Assembly (NCBI GenBank): GCA_947650285.1
Contig: CANTFL010000174.1
Coordinates: 905,542 to 969,541 of the forward strand
Length of the DNA: 64,000 nucleotides
Direction: 5' to 3'
Source of the DNA: Hyaloperonospora brassicae
Lineage: Eukaryota > Oomycota > Peronosporomycetes > Peronosporales > Peronosporaceae
This document shows positions 52,310 to 63,876 of the stretch, piece by piece. Made by a program: the position numbers and the translations under genes. Every line of letters begins with the position of its first letter. The first letter of the stretch is position 1. The notes under the pieces were generated by a model that worked only from the letters and a program-made list of their open reading frames with translations, did not search any database and was not told the DNA's origin.

Positions 52310-55300
52310 GGTGCTACCAGATAATACATATCGTGTATCTTTAGAAGAACGATATACCAAGAATGGCATAAATCTTTTTTATAAATTTAGTCTGATGAAA
52401 GACACTATCGTACACTGTACATCTTACAACGTAAAGTGGGCTCTCACTACACATACTTCATTGTTACGGATGCTCCTGTTGCAAGGTGTACTGTCACACG
52501 CGTTAAATTTATTCGCGCTCAACTACCTAGAGCCTACGACCCAGTAGCGACAAAGCTGTATAATTGACAAGATGGTGTTTGTCAACGGGGACAGTAAATC
52601 ACAAAAAATGATTCCTGAATGTATATCTTGTTGATAAAGCTGAAAGGTTTTATGATGTTGCTGTATCAATAAGGTGCTTCTCCCCATCGGTAAGACACCA
52701 TTTTCGATATTAATCGGACCTTATCCACCTTAAATAATTCACGACACTGATTTGATTTGTAGCAACGTTGTATCCGCGCCCTTGGACTTCTGGAACTATG
52801 GTCGAATAATAATATCAGCGTTCCGCGACAGTGATCGTGCAGCACTACACGATTTTGCATAGTATTTTAACATTTGGTATCTTTTGGACATGTGCGATCT
52901 CCTTCAACCAAACCTCTCTCCGAACATAGCAGGTGCCCGTAGGCTCTGTGCCTCACCTTACCTGTTGTCTCGAGGTACGATTCAAATTATGATTATCTTA
53001 AGCTATATCACTTCTCTTATGCCTCGAATATGAATTTATAATTGAACATCGAACCAATCGGAACAGGTGGTCCTGTACAAAAACATCCTTTAGATTTAAA
53101 TGACCAACTCACCAACGTGTATCAATCAGTGGACTTCTACACGGACTATTTTACGGATTTTGCGTGTCCGAAACGCCATCGCGTGCATCACGCTTACATT
53201 CTCATCGTCTAGGAGGTCAGTAGACCTTGTATCCGTCACACGGAGACATAATTAGGACTGTATGAGGCACGCCTTGCTGTTGTCATACGACACACACATA
53301 TGTATGTACTGTGTGTTGATCCATCCGGACCAGGTATTGACACGACACCTATTTCGACATTCTCAACTCCGCCTGGATCTTATCGCCTTTGATGCCGAGA
53401 GAAATGTCGACGTCGAGCCCAGATAACCATCTTCAGCAGGGACTCCTCGAAATTTCTTAAGCTTAATATACGGCAATAATAAATCTTTGGGTCGGTGCAA
53501 AAGTTACATCTCAATAGCGGTATCATTAAATTGCTCTTTTCTGACAGATCCGATGATTATGCGAATAAGGCTCCTTAATAGTCCATTGTTTAGACGCTTA
53601 CTAGTAAAGAAATGATATAGTTCTTTAGACGCGACAAAATCACGCTGTATAAACTTAGCAACCGTAATAAATAGTTATCCCTCATTTAAAGAAAAACAAA
53701 ATAACTTTTATGAAAGATCCAATTACAGTCAACCCCATTGGCTCAACCGCGGACTCACTATATCACCTATTTGGGTAAATTCTCCGCGTGTAGCGCGAAC
53801 ACTTTCCTTACCGCTACCTCGGAGTAGTCCGCGTCCGTTAGACAAACAAAAAATTGCCACAGAGTTTAATGGGTTACCCTTCTGGTGCCGGAATCGTTTA
53901 AGCCTACCTAAACTAGGGCAGTGTCGAAACGGCACGTACACGTACGCGCAGAGTGAGAAGGGTAGACTAATGCACATGGTAGTCTAACGTTACTGTACTG
54001 AATTCGATGCAAAATTAGCTAAGTCAAAAACATCTCTAAACCTTCCTTAAATATATCATGATCGCAACGCAAGCCGTTAATGTCTGTTAGACTCTAATTG
54101 TGAGCTACAATTGTTAATTGGACGCGTCGTCGGTTGACGCAATAACCTATATCAACCGATCAGCAACAGCCCCTGAATATGGGTCTATGAGTAGGAATAG
54201 TGAAACCAGCAGGTAGGATGAGGGGGAAACGCGTGCTAATTGTTTTTGAAAATAAATCGGCTCCTCGTGATGATGATGATATAAACAGATTATTTGTTGA
54301 TAAAAAATGCAACTGATGTGTTTTATACGGTCGAGTATAAGTTTGCCGGGTATTACTTGCTAGTATAAAGCATTTCGTACGGAATTGGTGCTGTAGAAAA
54401 TAATAATAATGAGCATATCGAGCAATAATATATTCATGTCAGCAATCTTACCCGATAATCAGACATGTTCACACCATGTAAGTTATTAACTCTATAGTGC
54501 CTTCATTACAGGAGGCATGAAACTCGGACGCTTGATATAATAAGTGGTGTGTTTTTAGGTAGAGCGGCTATGAATAGTAAAGGCCAATGAATTTCTATAA
54601 CAAGTTTCTGCACGATCTGTGCGGACGAGAATCGAGGATGCTACGATCGTGCGCATAATATTTGCACGATGCAATTCCATATTGTGTCTATCTTAAGCGC
54701 GGCCATAAACGGTGGGTGTTCCGATCATTATTAATGAGAGCTTCTTCTATATTAAAGGCCATAACAGTCCGCCATCCTAGCGCTTTTGCTAACATGATAT
54801 CTAGGTTATGCGCTTCCGCGAGCATTCTGGTGTTCACCTGCATAAGAACCACGATAAATATGTCAGGACTCCGTCATACTGTATACTCATGCCGCGTTTT
54901 GTCTCGCCGTTGTCTTAGATGCTTTAATTCTTACTCTAACCATAAGTTTTAGCGTTGTTATCGCGGCACCATAATACTGCACCGTCTTGTATCATACAAA
55001 CCTTACGATACTGCTTTGGCAACAGCTAACATTATCACATCAATAAAACAGCAGGATCTAGATTACAGGGATAAATCCAGCGCGACGCTACGATGTAGCA
55101 ATAAACATTTATTTATGACGATGCTTGAAATCGCCTACCTGCTTTATTCTTATTTTTCATATCATTGCTGACAAAAAGGTATTTTAGGCCCTAGATGATG
55201 ATAATTTTGAGGGAATTATAATTGTGGACTATAAGATGATTTTGGTCCTAGATGATAGGTTTTAAATGAGAATGCGTCGATGGTTACAACGGATCTTGAT

Positions 55301-55730
55301 CAAATGTATATTAGGTCGTATTGTGTTCATCTGTCGTGCATACGTGTAAGTATAATTATAGGGAGTCGCTATATATACTTAACTTTTGCTAATTACCACC
55401 GGCCATCCATTTAAATTATGTTATTGGCGAAATCAATTATAAGATATGAATACATTACTACTTATCTCCATCGTAGTGTAATGACAGATATTTAATACGA
55501 CACCCACTTCGGCTTTTAAAACACCACTAATGTCACCATGGACCTATTGCTTCACGCTTGTGGTTGATGCTATTTTCTTTACGAGTGGTAAGATATATAG
55601 CATTTTAAAATTTCCTCAAGTGTTTTTTCATTTGTACGGGAAAGAACGACTTTAAAAAAATTTAAATTGGGGAATTTGTAAAGACAGCAAGTCATATTTA
55701 ATCATCTCGATATTCTACCGGCAGCGGTGG

Positions 55731-56195
55731 TGTAACGGGGTGAGCCTGTTGCATAAAATTGATAAAAACGTATCAATATCTGAATATTATCGATTTTCGA
55801 TAACATTCAATCAACATCGATCGAGAAGAGGTGATGGTGACGGAATACTACCCGCTAGGGCATCGTCCTTGGGTGCTCCACTTATCTGTTGATGTCGACT
55901 CTACATTAACAAATCAAGCACCAATCGCTGCTGGACGCGCGCAATGGGTGGTGGTCAAGAAACCCGCATAAGAGATTGTAGTTGAATATAGTCAGATCAA
56001 GACAGAGATGATTGATTAGGGAACCTGACCATATCGAATACAGTTCTCTACTTTTCCCTTAAACAGAGCTTCTGAGTTCTGTTTATTTCTTCGCGATTCC
56101 TCACGCCACGTATACGTGACGTCGGGAGCACGCAGTCTTGTGTTCGGTTAACCCAAGGTCTTACGAGTCATCTGGTAATATCGCACCTCGTTACA
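55731..56195 (-). repeat. Solo LTR, family D, reversed
   Basis: It starts TGTAACGGGG and ends CGTTACA, with flanks ggtgg / ggtga. It is the reverse complement of 57849-58708 (without the insert) and is related to the E1 LTRs. Stems such as TTATCG/CGATAA and TTGATA.../...TATCAA are present. Confidence 0.85.
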
Positions 56196-57848
56196 GGTGA
56201 TCTTCAATCTATCTGAACGGCGTGGCCGATGGCTTCCTGTTCGTGCTCGTGGGCACCAACTGCTAGAATATCAATCTGAGTGTTCTAATTAGCAGGATCT
56301 TCTGTAGTTTGAGGTTGTGATTGAAGCTTTGCGACCTGTAAGTCTAAGCATTGATTGCGTAGAAGCAAGACACAACAGAAGGAGATGTCAGTTTCCTCTT
56401 CCAACCTTCGCAGTAGCTGCATTGATAAACATGAAAGCTCTTGCTTCGAGATGTCGAATGGAAGCACTATTCATATTCACCAAACGTAGATTAACATCAC
56501 CTATACATCGTAGCGCTTGCGGAGAGTCAACCATGATACATAAAAACTAATAAGCGCATAAATACATGTCTTCTTTCACGAAAGTAATAATTTAGCGTGA
56601 AATTTGCATTTCTAATATATTATATATAATAATTTACATTAAGCCAATTAAAGTGCGAATGAAATGTGCAGGGCTCTATAAAATGGCGAGTGAGAGGTAA
56701 GTAGCGAAAAGTGAGAGGTGAGTAGCGGCCCCCATACGTATATGCATTTCTTTGTAAACATTACGATGCGATTGTATGTTTTGATGATATGGTGTATTCT
56801 TTGATTTCTATATCGTGGTGCATTATGTTGCTGTTAGTGATGTGGACCTTTAATATTTTGATAGTTTGGTAATCTATTTACTCCCTTACGGTTTTACTGA
56901 ATAGATTTAATTGTAAATATATTATAGTATCACCTACAGGGAAATTAACAAAGGGTCAATGTCATGAAACGAGGCCGCCCCGGTTCAAGTGATCGTTTCA
57001 GGGCCTGTTGCTATCAGGCTCGACTTGCTGATAGCTGATTAGTTCCATGGCTCAGGCGTAAGCGTTGTCTCATCCGTTGCTGGTTAAAAAATAGATAGTT
57101 GATAGTAGTTTCATTGTGCAAAGGGGTATGTAGAAAGCACAAAAACAATATTCAGAGTAATTTACCGTGTAACACTTCAGCAAGCAGTCCACCGGCACTG
57201 CAGCTTGACCAGGTGCAGTTGCCCATTGCGCACGTTTAGACTGGCAGTCATCATATGCTAGTCCCACATGTGTCCCGTATCTTGCAGTCCCATATGTCTC
57301 TACATCTTGATCGCCCCGCCTGGCGTCTGTCTGTCCTTGTCCCATCTGTCAATTTGTCGACATAATGGCCAAGTCATATCAGACTCTTTCGGTAAAAAGT
57401 ATTGCAGTTAGAGTCAAAACCCGTCATGACTGGTCAAAAGAATCTGTCAACAGTAATATAATATTTACAAAAGTAATGACAAAATTCCCATGCAATGCAT
57501 AGTAAATCCGAGTAGCATTGACAATAACTAAAATGTCAAAGTGAACACTGTTTGAGAGATAATAAAATCATAATCTTGACAAAAGCGAGTATCATCGAGG
57601 GAATTTTGCCTCAGCAAGTTACAGTGAGCGAACGTTACTTTTAAAGCTGACGTTCAGAAGTGATTTGCAAGACACTGCCAAAATATGGGTACAGTCCATG
57701 ATACCAGTAAGCAACATCACCATCCATTGCTAGACGTGCTTAACGAGTGGTGAGCAAGAAGCGGACATGCATCTTTGTAGCTGGATATTTGTGATTAAAA
57801 GTTTTGCAAAGGGTAATATGATGACTCAACTACGTAAGACACCGTTCC

Positions 57849-58708
57849 TGTAATGGGGCACGCTCTTACCAGATGACTCGTAAGACCTTGTGTTAAACGA
57901 ACACAAGACTGCGTGCTCCCGACGTCACGTACTCGTGGCGTGAGGAATCGCGAAGAAATAAACAGAACTCAGAAGCTCTGTTTAAGGGAAAAGTAGAGAA
58001 CTGTATTCGATATGGTCAGGTTCCCTAATCAATCATCTCTGTCTTGATCTGACTATATTCAACTACAATCTCTTATGCGGGTTTCTTGACCACCACCCAT
58101 TGCGCGCGTCCAGCAGCGATTGGTGCTTGATTTGTTAATGTAGAGTCGACATCAACAGATAAGTGGAGCACCCAAGGACGATGCCCTAGCGGGTAGTATT
58201 CCGTCACCATCACCTCTTCTCGATCGATGTTGATTGAATGTTATCGAAAATCGATAATATTCAGAAATTGATACGTTCGTATCAATTTTATGCAACAGGC
58301 TCACCCCGATTGTAATGGGGCACACCCTTGCGTAACTTAACGCAAGGGTTTTCGGTGCCCCGACAGACGTACACGTGGCAAGCGAGGAATCGTAGGTAGG
58401 GTAAAAGCAGAACTGTTATATTAATATAATTAAGTCTTTGACCAATGTCTCTCTGTTTGACTTAGCTTAACTATACTAATATAACTAGATGTATGGTGAC
58501 GTCTCTTCACCACTCATTGCGCGCGTCTTGCGGCGATTGGTGGGTTGATATCATCAAGATATCAACCAATGAACAGACTCTTTGGTTGACCCTTCAATAT
58601 CACCACTTTGGTGATATTGTTTAAAGAATATCCATCTTCATATTCTTTATTGTCACTTTCCTTAAAGTGACAATTTCATGTAACGGGCTGCCCCGTTACA
58701 CCGATACA
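57849..58708 (+). repeat. Solo LTR, family D, interrupted by family C LTR
   Basis: It begins TGTAATGGGG at 57849. Its last three bases (ACA, 58706-58708) come after an inserted LTR. The flanks gttcc / gtttcc fit the uninterrupted copy A site near 3070. The first 60 bp hold two adjacent perfect hairpins: TCTTAC/GTAAGA (57864-57885) and CTTGTGTT/AACACAAG (57887-57907). Confidence 0.85.
58311..58700 (+). repeat. Solo LTR, family C, with 5-bp target duplication
   Basis: This 390-bp LTR runs TGTAATGGGG...CCCCGTTACA, flanked by CCGAT (58306-58310 and 58701-58705). Its 3' 157 bp are almost entirely hairpins: 58544-58566 (9-bp stem), 58562-58589 (8 bp), 58595-58619 (11 bp), 58623-58648 (9 bp), 58649-58674 (11 bp) and 58679-58700 (9 bp). 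Its 5' end is a nested hairpin (58317-58361). Confidence 0.93.
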
Positions 58709-58869
58709 GTTTCCCTGCTTCCATTCAATTATGCTTTACTCATTTAGATGACTGCGATCCGCATGAGTACTGAAAGCATACGCTAGCATCCCCATTAGCG
58801 TGCGGCAACGTCTGAAGTAGAGGCGTGATGGTGTACGTTTATGCAAATGCAAGCGTATGAATGCATTGG

Positions 58870-59440
58870 AATTTTATGTTTCAATTCTGATAGAGTTTAT
58901 GTTACGACATTTCATGCTTTCGACAAATCGCAAAATTTGAACAGAAGCGACATACCACAAACATACCCACTACGCGATCGCGATCTGATCTTCACCGTAT
59001 GCTGTGATGAACGTAGCTGGATGGGTGTGGGTGGCCGAAACGATCAGAGTTCTGTGGCCCATCGCAAGTGATGCAGAGAGCTGTACTGCTAAATTTCCGA
59101 TCCGCAAGTCTACTATATCCAGGACCCTACTCGCCGTCATGCAGAGCCTTCCCGTTTCGTCCTCAAGGTTTGACGCGAGTTTTTGCCTTTACCCTTGCAC
59201 CTTGCACCCTGCTCTCTGGTCTGGTTCGTAAACGCCGTGGGACGCGATTGTAATAGCTGATCGTGTACCGCAACTCTGCATGTTTTCTGAGAACGGATTC
59301 ACACACTGGATAGGCCTTACGTCGGCTTTGCAGATCAGGTTTTGATGGCGCGGCTGAGGCACTCATCAGGGGGAAACGAGGCGTGACAACCACAATCCGT
59401 GATATGTCTGGATACAAGCTCTGAAATGAAAGGCGTGTTT
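58870..59440. other. Sequence present only in copy B
   Basis: Copy A passes directly from its equivalent of 58865 to that of 59460 (near 3225-3290). The extra stretch contains short open frames (58841-59071, 59004-59231) with no recognisable domain, and I saw no terminal repeats. Confidence 0.4.
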
Positions 59441-60734
59441 CAATAACATGTTTGTGAGACTTCATGTATTGTTGGATTAATTATTCGATTGTAAGAAAGC
59501 GCACGAAGTACGCTCTCGGTCGCCAAAAAATGTGACGACAAACCGGTCGATATTACTGAATGCTTATGTACATGTTGATCAACACGAAGCAAACAGCATC
59601 ATCGGGTGACCGACCAAGCAGGGTAACAGACACGAACACCTTTGAAATGCCATGACAAGGTACATGCGCCAAACCGAAATCAGACTCAGCTTTGCATACG
59701 CGCGATGCATGAACAATCATTGCGCCTATGTGGACCATTCGAAGTGCACAACTCGTGGGCATTCAGTGTGGGAGGAACCCCTGTGTCTGAAGCGTTGACT
59801 TTCTCGACCCATATGACGCTTATGATCCGCTGGTGTCGCGCGCTATACGAGTGTTTGGTGGGGACCCCAAAGGTTCTGTATCATCGTGTGGCGCTATACA
59901 CGACTGCGACACGCCATCGTCACCAGCAAACTGTTTGTCCTCACGTATTGACGTACCCTGATGGGTATTATTCACGTTGCAGCTTTGCGGCATTGCAGAA
60001 TGATTGCAACACCTTTACAACCAACAACACCCTACTACGATGAAGCCGCCCACTTCGGCACCGTATACTGGCGCTCAACGTGACCAGCAGAATTCGAGGG
60101 AGTTACATTGACGTATGTCAGCCATCGATTACACGGTAAGCGAGCACAATCTCAGTGACAATGACTAACTTGCGATCGCAGACGACTTGAATGATGAGCA
60201 ATGCGCCGAGAAATGTGCCGGAACACGATCGACACGTACCAGCTGTTCTGGCACGACAAACGCACGCGGGAGAACAACTACAACAGCTACTTCGCCATAC
60301 TTAGCTCTATGATATCGATTCACAATAAGACCCTCTTGGGCGTACGTGGCAAGGCAAGATACGACCGCGTAGCGTAGAGGACGAGTAAACGTATTCGCGT
60401 CCCAATCTTTAATCATCGAAAGAATGCTGCGAAGAGAACGTGTCTGTTTGCGTCCGTACGCAACGAACACTATCACAATCAAAATATGCACTTCCGCAAA
60501 CGAATCGGTCGATTTTCTCGACAACAAATTGATGTTGCGACGTTGTTCAACTCATGGACAGTAGTAGAAATTGCCGCATAAGCAAGCCGCAATGAACACA
60601 GAGGACTTCGTGCTGCATATGCCAAACGTTGTTGCAAGTGTGTGCTCCATGGCAAGTCCTTAGCCCACTAGGTACGCTGCCTTCTTCTGTGCAGGCTTAA
60701 CTACACCTTCTTGTGTGTAGGCTTATCAAAGTCC

Positions 60735-61883
60735 AACACGTCTCGGCTGTTCGGCGACCGATCCCAAATGTTTCTGAGACGATCAAGATGTCGCGCAGGT
60801 TCAAGCTGAACAGACGGACGGCCATCGACGCGACGATGAACAAGCAATCATCCATACTTGAGCTGTCGATCCAGGCTCAGTCGGGCCGCACTGTATGCTG
60901 CGACAAAAAGAAGCGTATTCAACATACTTGGTAGTACTAGACTACGCAGCTAGAAGCACTTGTCATGATGACACTCACACGCTCAGTGTAGCCAAGGGTA
61001 GGTGTGTACATCACAGCTCGACCCGCACCATTTCTTTCCTGCTGATGCATTATCGAGGAAGATAAGAAGATGAAGACAAGAAGCGCTGGACGCACCCAAA
61101 GACATGGTCGCCACGCTACGCTCTCACGTGCGGGCTTCGGCAACCGGGACATTGCAGTGTCAAAAATGCCGCGTACTCGCTCTCGATTCGGTCGTAGCTC
61201 TCGGTGCATTTTACTATAAGACCACAGGTACACATCGTGAGGTAAGATCAACTTACATGGGACACGCGCTTTCCGCACAAACCTTCCATGAGACCATATG
61301 TCGGCAAGACATGGTCAGATCAACAGCCTACGTGAGACACGCTCTTCCCCTACGACCGAACAAAGACTTGATGTACGTTCGTCTCAGCGTCAGCGCAAAC
61401 AAAAGTGCGCTCGGTCGTATGCATATCATACTTTGACTTGTGCTGTTTCCGGCCCTGATCTTCGACCAGGAGCGCTGCCTGAACGTCAATCTACCGAGCC
61501 GTATCGGCCCCTGGTCAAATAGTGTGCACGAGTGACTTTGCCATCACGAGCAAACAAGAGGAAAGCTCAGCCACGTGGCCACGAGATAAGATAACACCCA
61601 CTGGTCCGTATTTTACTTCTGACGTCTTCGCGTTCGTAAGCGCGACCGACTTGTCTCTTACACATCTGATCGCTATCACGGTTGAGCGAGCATCCGCGTC
61701 CGGCTTTCATCCCTTCGTCGCCAAATTGAGCACGCGGTGTGTGGGCAGTGCAAACAATGTCGAGGCCCATCCCTCGTCGATGATCAGGCTAGTGAGTATC
61801 AGCTCAGTCTACGCACTGCTGTCCAGCAAAATCTCGCATTCCGTTCCTCACTTTGCAAGTTGCTAGCTCCTGGCCATCCGTGC
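60735..61883 (+). repeat. Effector upstream block, copy B, nearly identical to copy A
   Basis: It matches 24890-26030 at about 97%. It contains the presumed promoter of effector copy B. Open frames such as 61298-61522 are shared with copy A but show indels, so I do not call them genes. Confidence 0.8.
61835..61856 (+). promoter_or_regulatory. Initiator/FPR-like core promoter of effector copy B
   Basis: CGCATTCCGTTCCTCACTTT lies about 50 bp before the start codon and fits the oomycete initiator plus flanking promoter element layout. It is intact and in place, unlike in copy A. Confidence 0.5.
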
Positions 61884-62861
61884 ATGAACATGCACAAGCT
61901 CTGCCTTCTACTCGTGGCCTCCAGCACCTTTTCCGGTGAAAGTATCGGATCGATAACCGGCGGCGACCAAGCGGTTGTTGTCGCGCACAACGCGGGGACT
62001 GTGCCACGCGTTGGCGGCGCTTCGTCCGACTCGTCAAAACTGTTGCGGTCTCACGACAGAGCCTTGGACAAAACCGCATCGACGACTGCTGATCTAAACC
62101 TGAAGTCGAATGGCTCGACGATGCCCTCGTCTGAGCCTGACCTTGAGGATCGATATGCATTCGCGCCTTTGGTAGAGGGACTGGGACCGGGTGTTTCGAG
62201 GGCTGCTGCGCACTTGCGGAATGATCAAAATGTTCTCGTTGTGCGCCGAATGTCAAGAGAGGAGTTAAACCCCGTTCAGACCTCTCTACGCATCGAACTT
62301 AATCCACGGGACATCATTAGTGAGAGGGACCTCAGCTTTTGGACCAAGTATGCAGATCGGCATTTAAGAAAGTTTCGTGGGCGGCCAAAGTTTAACGTGG
62401 CATACCGGGTGTTTAAGGGCGACCGTTCTCCAGACAGGGTATTCAAGCGACTTATATCGCTCGGCGACGCCGGCGATGAGAAACTTCAGAAGATGGTCGC
62501 GTATATGTACAACAAATTAGCTGAAGAAGTTTCAGCCAAGTTTGGCGACAAAGCTTCTACGTGGATGGCCAAGAGGTGGATGAAGATGGGGTTGCACCCC
62601 AACAAGGTCGCCACAACACTTGGCATTGGCAACAAGAATCTCGCTTTCACGGGGCTGTATTCTGCAGCTCAATGGGTCGACTACGTCAAGATGTTGCAAA
62701 AGAAAAACTCGGAACTTGCCATTGGCCAAGGAAGAGCGACAGCTCTTTTAATCAGTCATTTGAAGTACGACGACAAAATTTCTCTTCTTCGCAAAGTCTG
62801 GCCTGACCATCCGGGTCTTGCAAGTCGGGTAGATCGTCGGACGTCGTTCAACGCTGAGTAG
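61884..62861 (+). CDS. RxLR-like secreted effector, WY-fold (copy B)
   Basis: This 325-residue protein is paralogous to the one at 31459-32427. Two start codons lie two residues apart (61884 and 61890). The second aligns with the only start in copy A. It keeps the signal peptide (MHKLCLLLVASSTF), a degenerate RxLR (KLLR then SHDR), a degenerate dEER (EPDLEDR) and the WY-like end (RWMKMGLHPNKVATTLG, LYSAAQWVDYVKML). The middle of the protein is largely unalignable with copy A, while the last 100 residues are about 65% alike. A deletion of about 60 bp removed the basic AKKKRR tail and pushed the frame into former 3' UTR, giving a new ending (RVDRRTSFNAE). Copy B keeps its own promoter region. 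Confidence 0.88.
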   Translation: MNMHKLCLLLVASSTFSGESIGSITGGDQAVVVAHNAGTVPRVGGASSDSSKLLRSHDRALDKTASTTADLNLKSNGSTMPSSEPDLEDRYAFAPLVEGLGPGVSRAAAHLRNDQNVLVVRRMSREELNPVQTSLRIELNPRDIISERDLSFWTKYADRHLRKFRGRPKFNVAYRVFKGDRSPDRVFKRLISLGDAGDEKLQKMVAYMYNKLAEEVSAKFGDKASTWMAKRWMKMGLHPNKVATTLGIGNKNLAFTGLYSAAQWVDYVKMLQKKNSELAIGQGRATALLISHLKYDDKISLLRKVWPDHPGLASRVDRRTSFNAE

Positions 62862-63220
62862 GTCATCTTTGAACATCGGTCTGGTTTCGTGTCTGCTTGT
62901 GCAAGTCCGCGAAAGTTGGAGCGAGGAGAAGCGTAGACGGTGAGATTGGAGCCACGTTGAGGCGGTCGCTCTGATGAAGGGGCGTGTATGGTAGATAGCT
63001 AGGTCATTCACCTGATCAATAGACACCTGCGTGGCGTGTTTTAAACAAAACTCTTGTCCTAGTTGAGTGTTTTTGTTGCAAGCTTTCGCGCGGGAGGAGC
63101 AAGCGTTTCGATCGACGTCAAACATGGCAGACTGACGAGGTAATCACGCCACAATGCCGAGGTCACCCCCCTTACACGTCCCCAAGTAGGCCAAGTGAGT
63201 CTTTCTTCGCGTCCGCAGCC

Positions 63221-63335
63221 ATGAGCGAAGACTTGGACGACGATGTCGTGACGGCCGCGCCCACGCCGCCCCCTTCCGCCCACTCTTTTCCCCCGCATCT
63301 CCTCTCTATTGTGACCACTGGAAACTTCGCATCTG
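63221..63335 (+). pseudogene. Integrator subunit 2-like 5' fragment, cut by an element
   Basis: The first 38 codons (MSEDLDDDVVTAAPTPPPSA and so on to LLSIVTTGNFAS) match 32883-32997 with a few substitutions. The similarity then stops at TGACAAACCCGG, where a minus-strand Gypsy element appears to begin. Any remainder would lie beyond the window. Confidence 0.85.
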
Positions 63336-63876
63336 ACAAACCCGGCCCGTGGCTTGCAGAGGGGTTCGAGTCTAATGTAGTGAAATTGAGAATGAATATA
63401 TTGAGGAGGAGTGTTAAACTTGGTAGGCTAGTCTGGTGTCATCATATCCAGTCTGGCGCAATCTTCTTTCGTCTGGCGCAATCTTCTTTCGTCTGGCGCA
63501 ATCCAAGGATGGTCTCGCAGGTCATATCGATAGACAACCCATGTCATACTCCCCCCATGATCTGTGAGATTTAGCACGGAAAAATGCGGCGGATGCTCAC
63601 ACGTTCTGCCATTGCTCCCTTGTCGATGGTCACAGTGCCGTTGCTGTGAACTTGGCGGATAACAAAAGGTCCGGTTGCCACTGCGTGCAATTTTGCACGG
63701 AACTTCTTGGGGACGCGTAACATCACGTGGTCTCCCGTATTGTAGAAATGCTCGAGGCGTTTGCTATTCTCGCGGTCATTGTCGGCGAGAATTGCATCAA
63801 AACGACGCTTCGATAGATAGCTCCAGTTGGCGTTATAAAGCTGACGAGTGATCATATCTTGACCGAAGAGTAGTTG
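63336..63876 (-). mobile_element. Partial Gypsy element interrupting the copy B Integrator gene
   Basis: On the minus strand, about 63870-63571 encodes an integrase C-terminal region (LLFGQDMITRQLYNANWSYL, DHVMLRVPKKFRAKLHAVAT, GPFVIRQVHSNGTVTIDKG). 63336-63570 is its 3' non-coding part, containing three copies of a 20-bp repeat (63451-63508). The left terminus is probably at 63336 (TG start). The upstream part of integrase is cut by an LTR at 63877. Confidence 0.75.
63451..63508 (+). repeat. 20-bp tandem repeat, about 2.5-3 copies
   Basis: The units starting at 63451, 63471 and 63491 read GTCTGGCGCAATCTTCTTTC, with the last one partial. Confidence 0.9.

Larger units (their letters stand above)
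49124..53299. other. Anonymous AT-rich spacer
   Basis: I see no supported gene. Open frames at 49437-49733, 50392-50673 and 51635-51904 have no motif. 50731-51010 is a Gypsy pol relic and 52245-52309 holds a perfect inverted repeat. The right edge, where similarity to position 1 of the window begins, is near 53300. Confidence 0.6.
53300..63335. repeat. Segmental duplication, copy B
   Basis: It is colinear with copy A from the window start to codon 38 or so of the Integrator-like gene. It lacks E1, E3 and the Copia element, and carries its own solo LTRs (55731-56195, 57849-58708, 58311-58700) and an extra stretch at about 58870-59440. Divergence is about 20-25% up to about 60730, then only about 3% until the effector. 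No gene is supported between 53300 and 61883. Confidence 0.8.
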
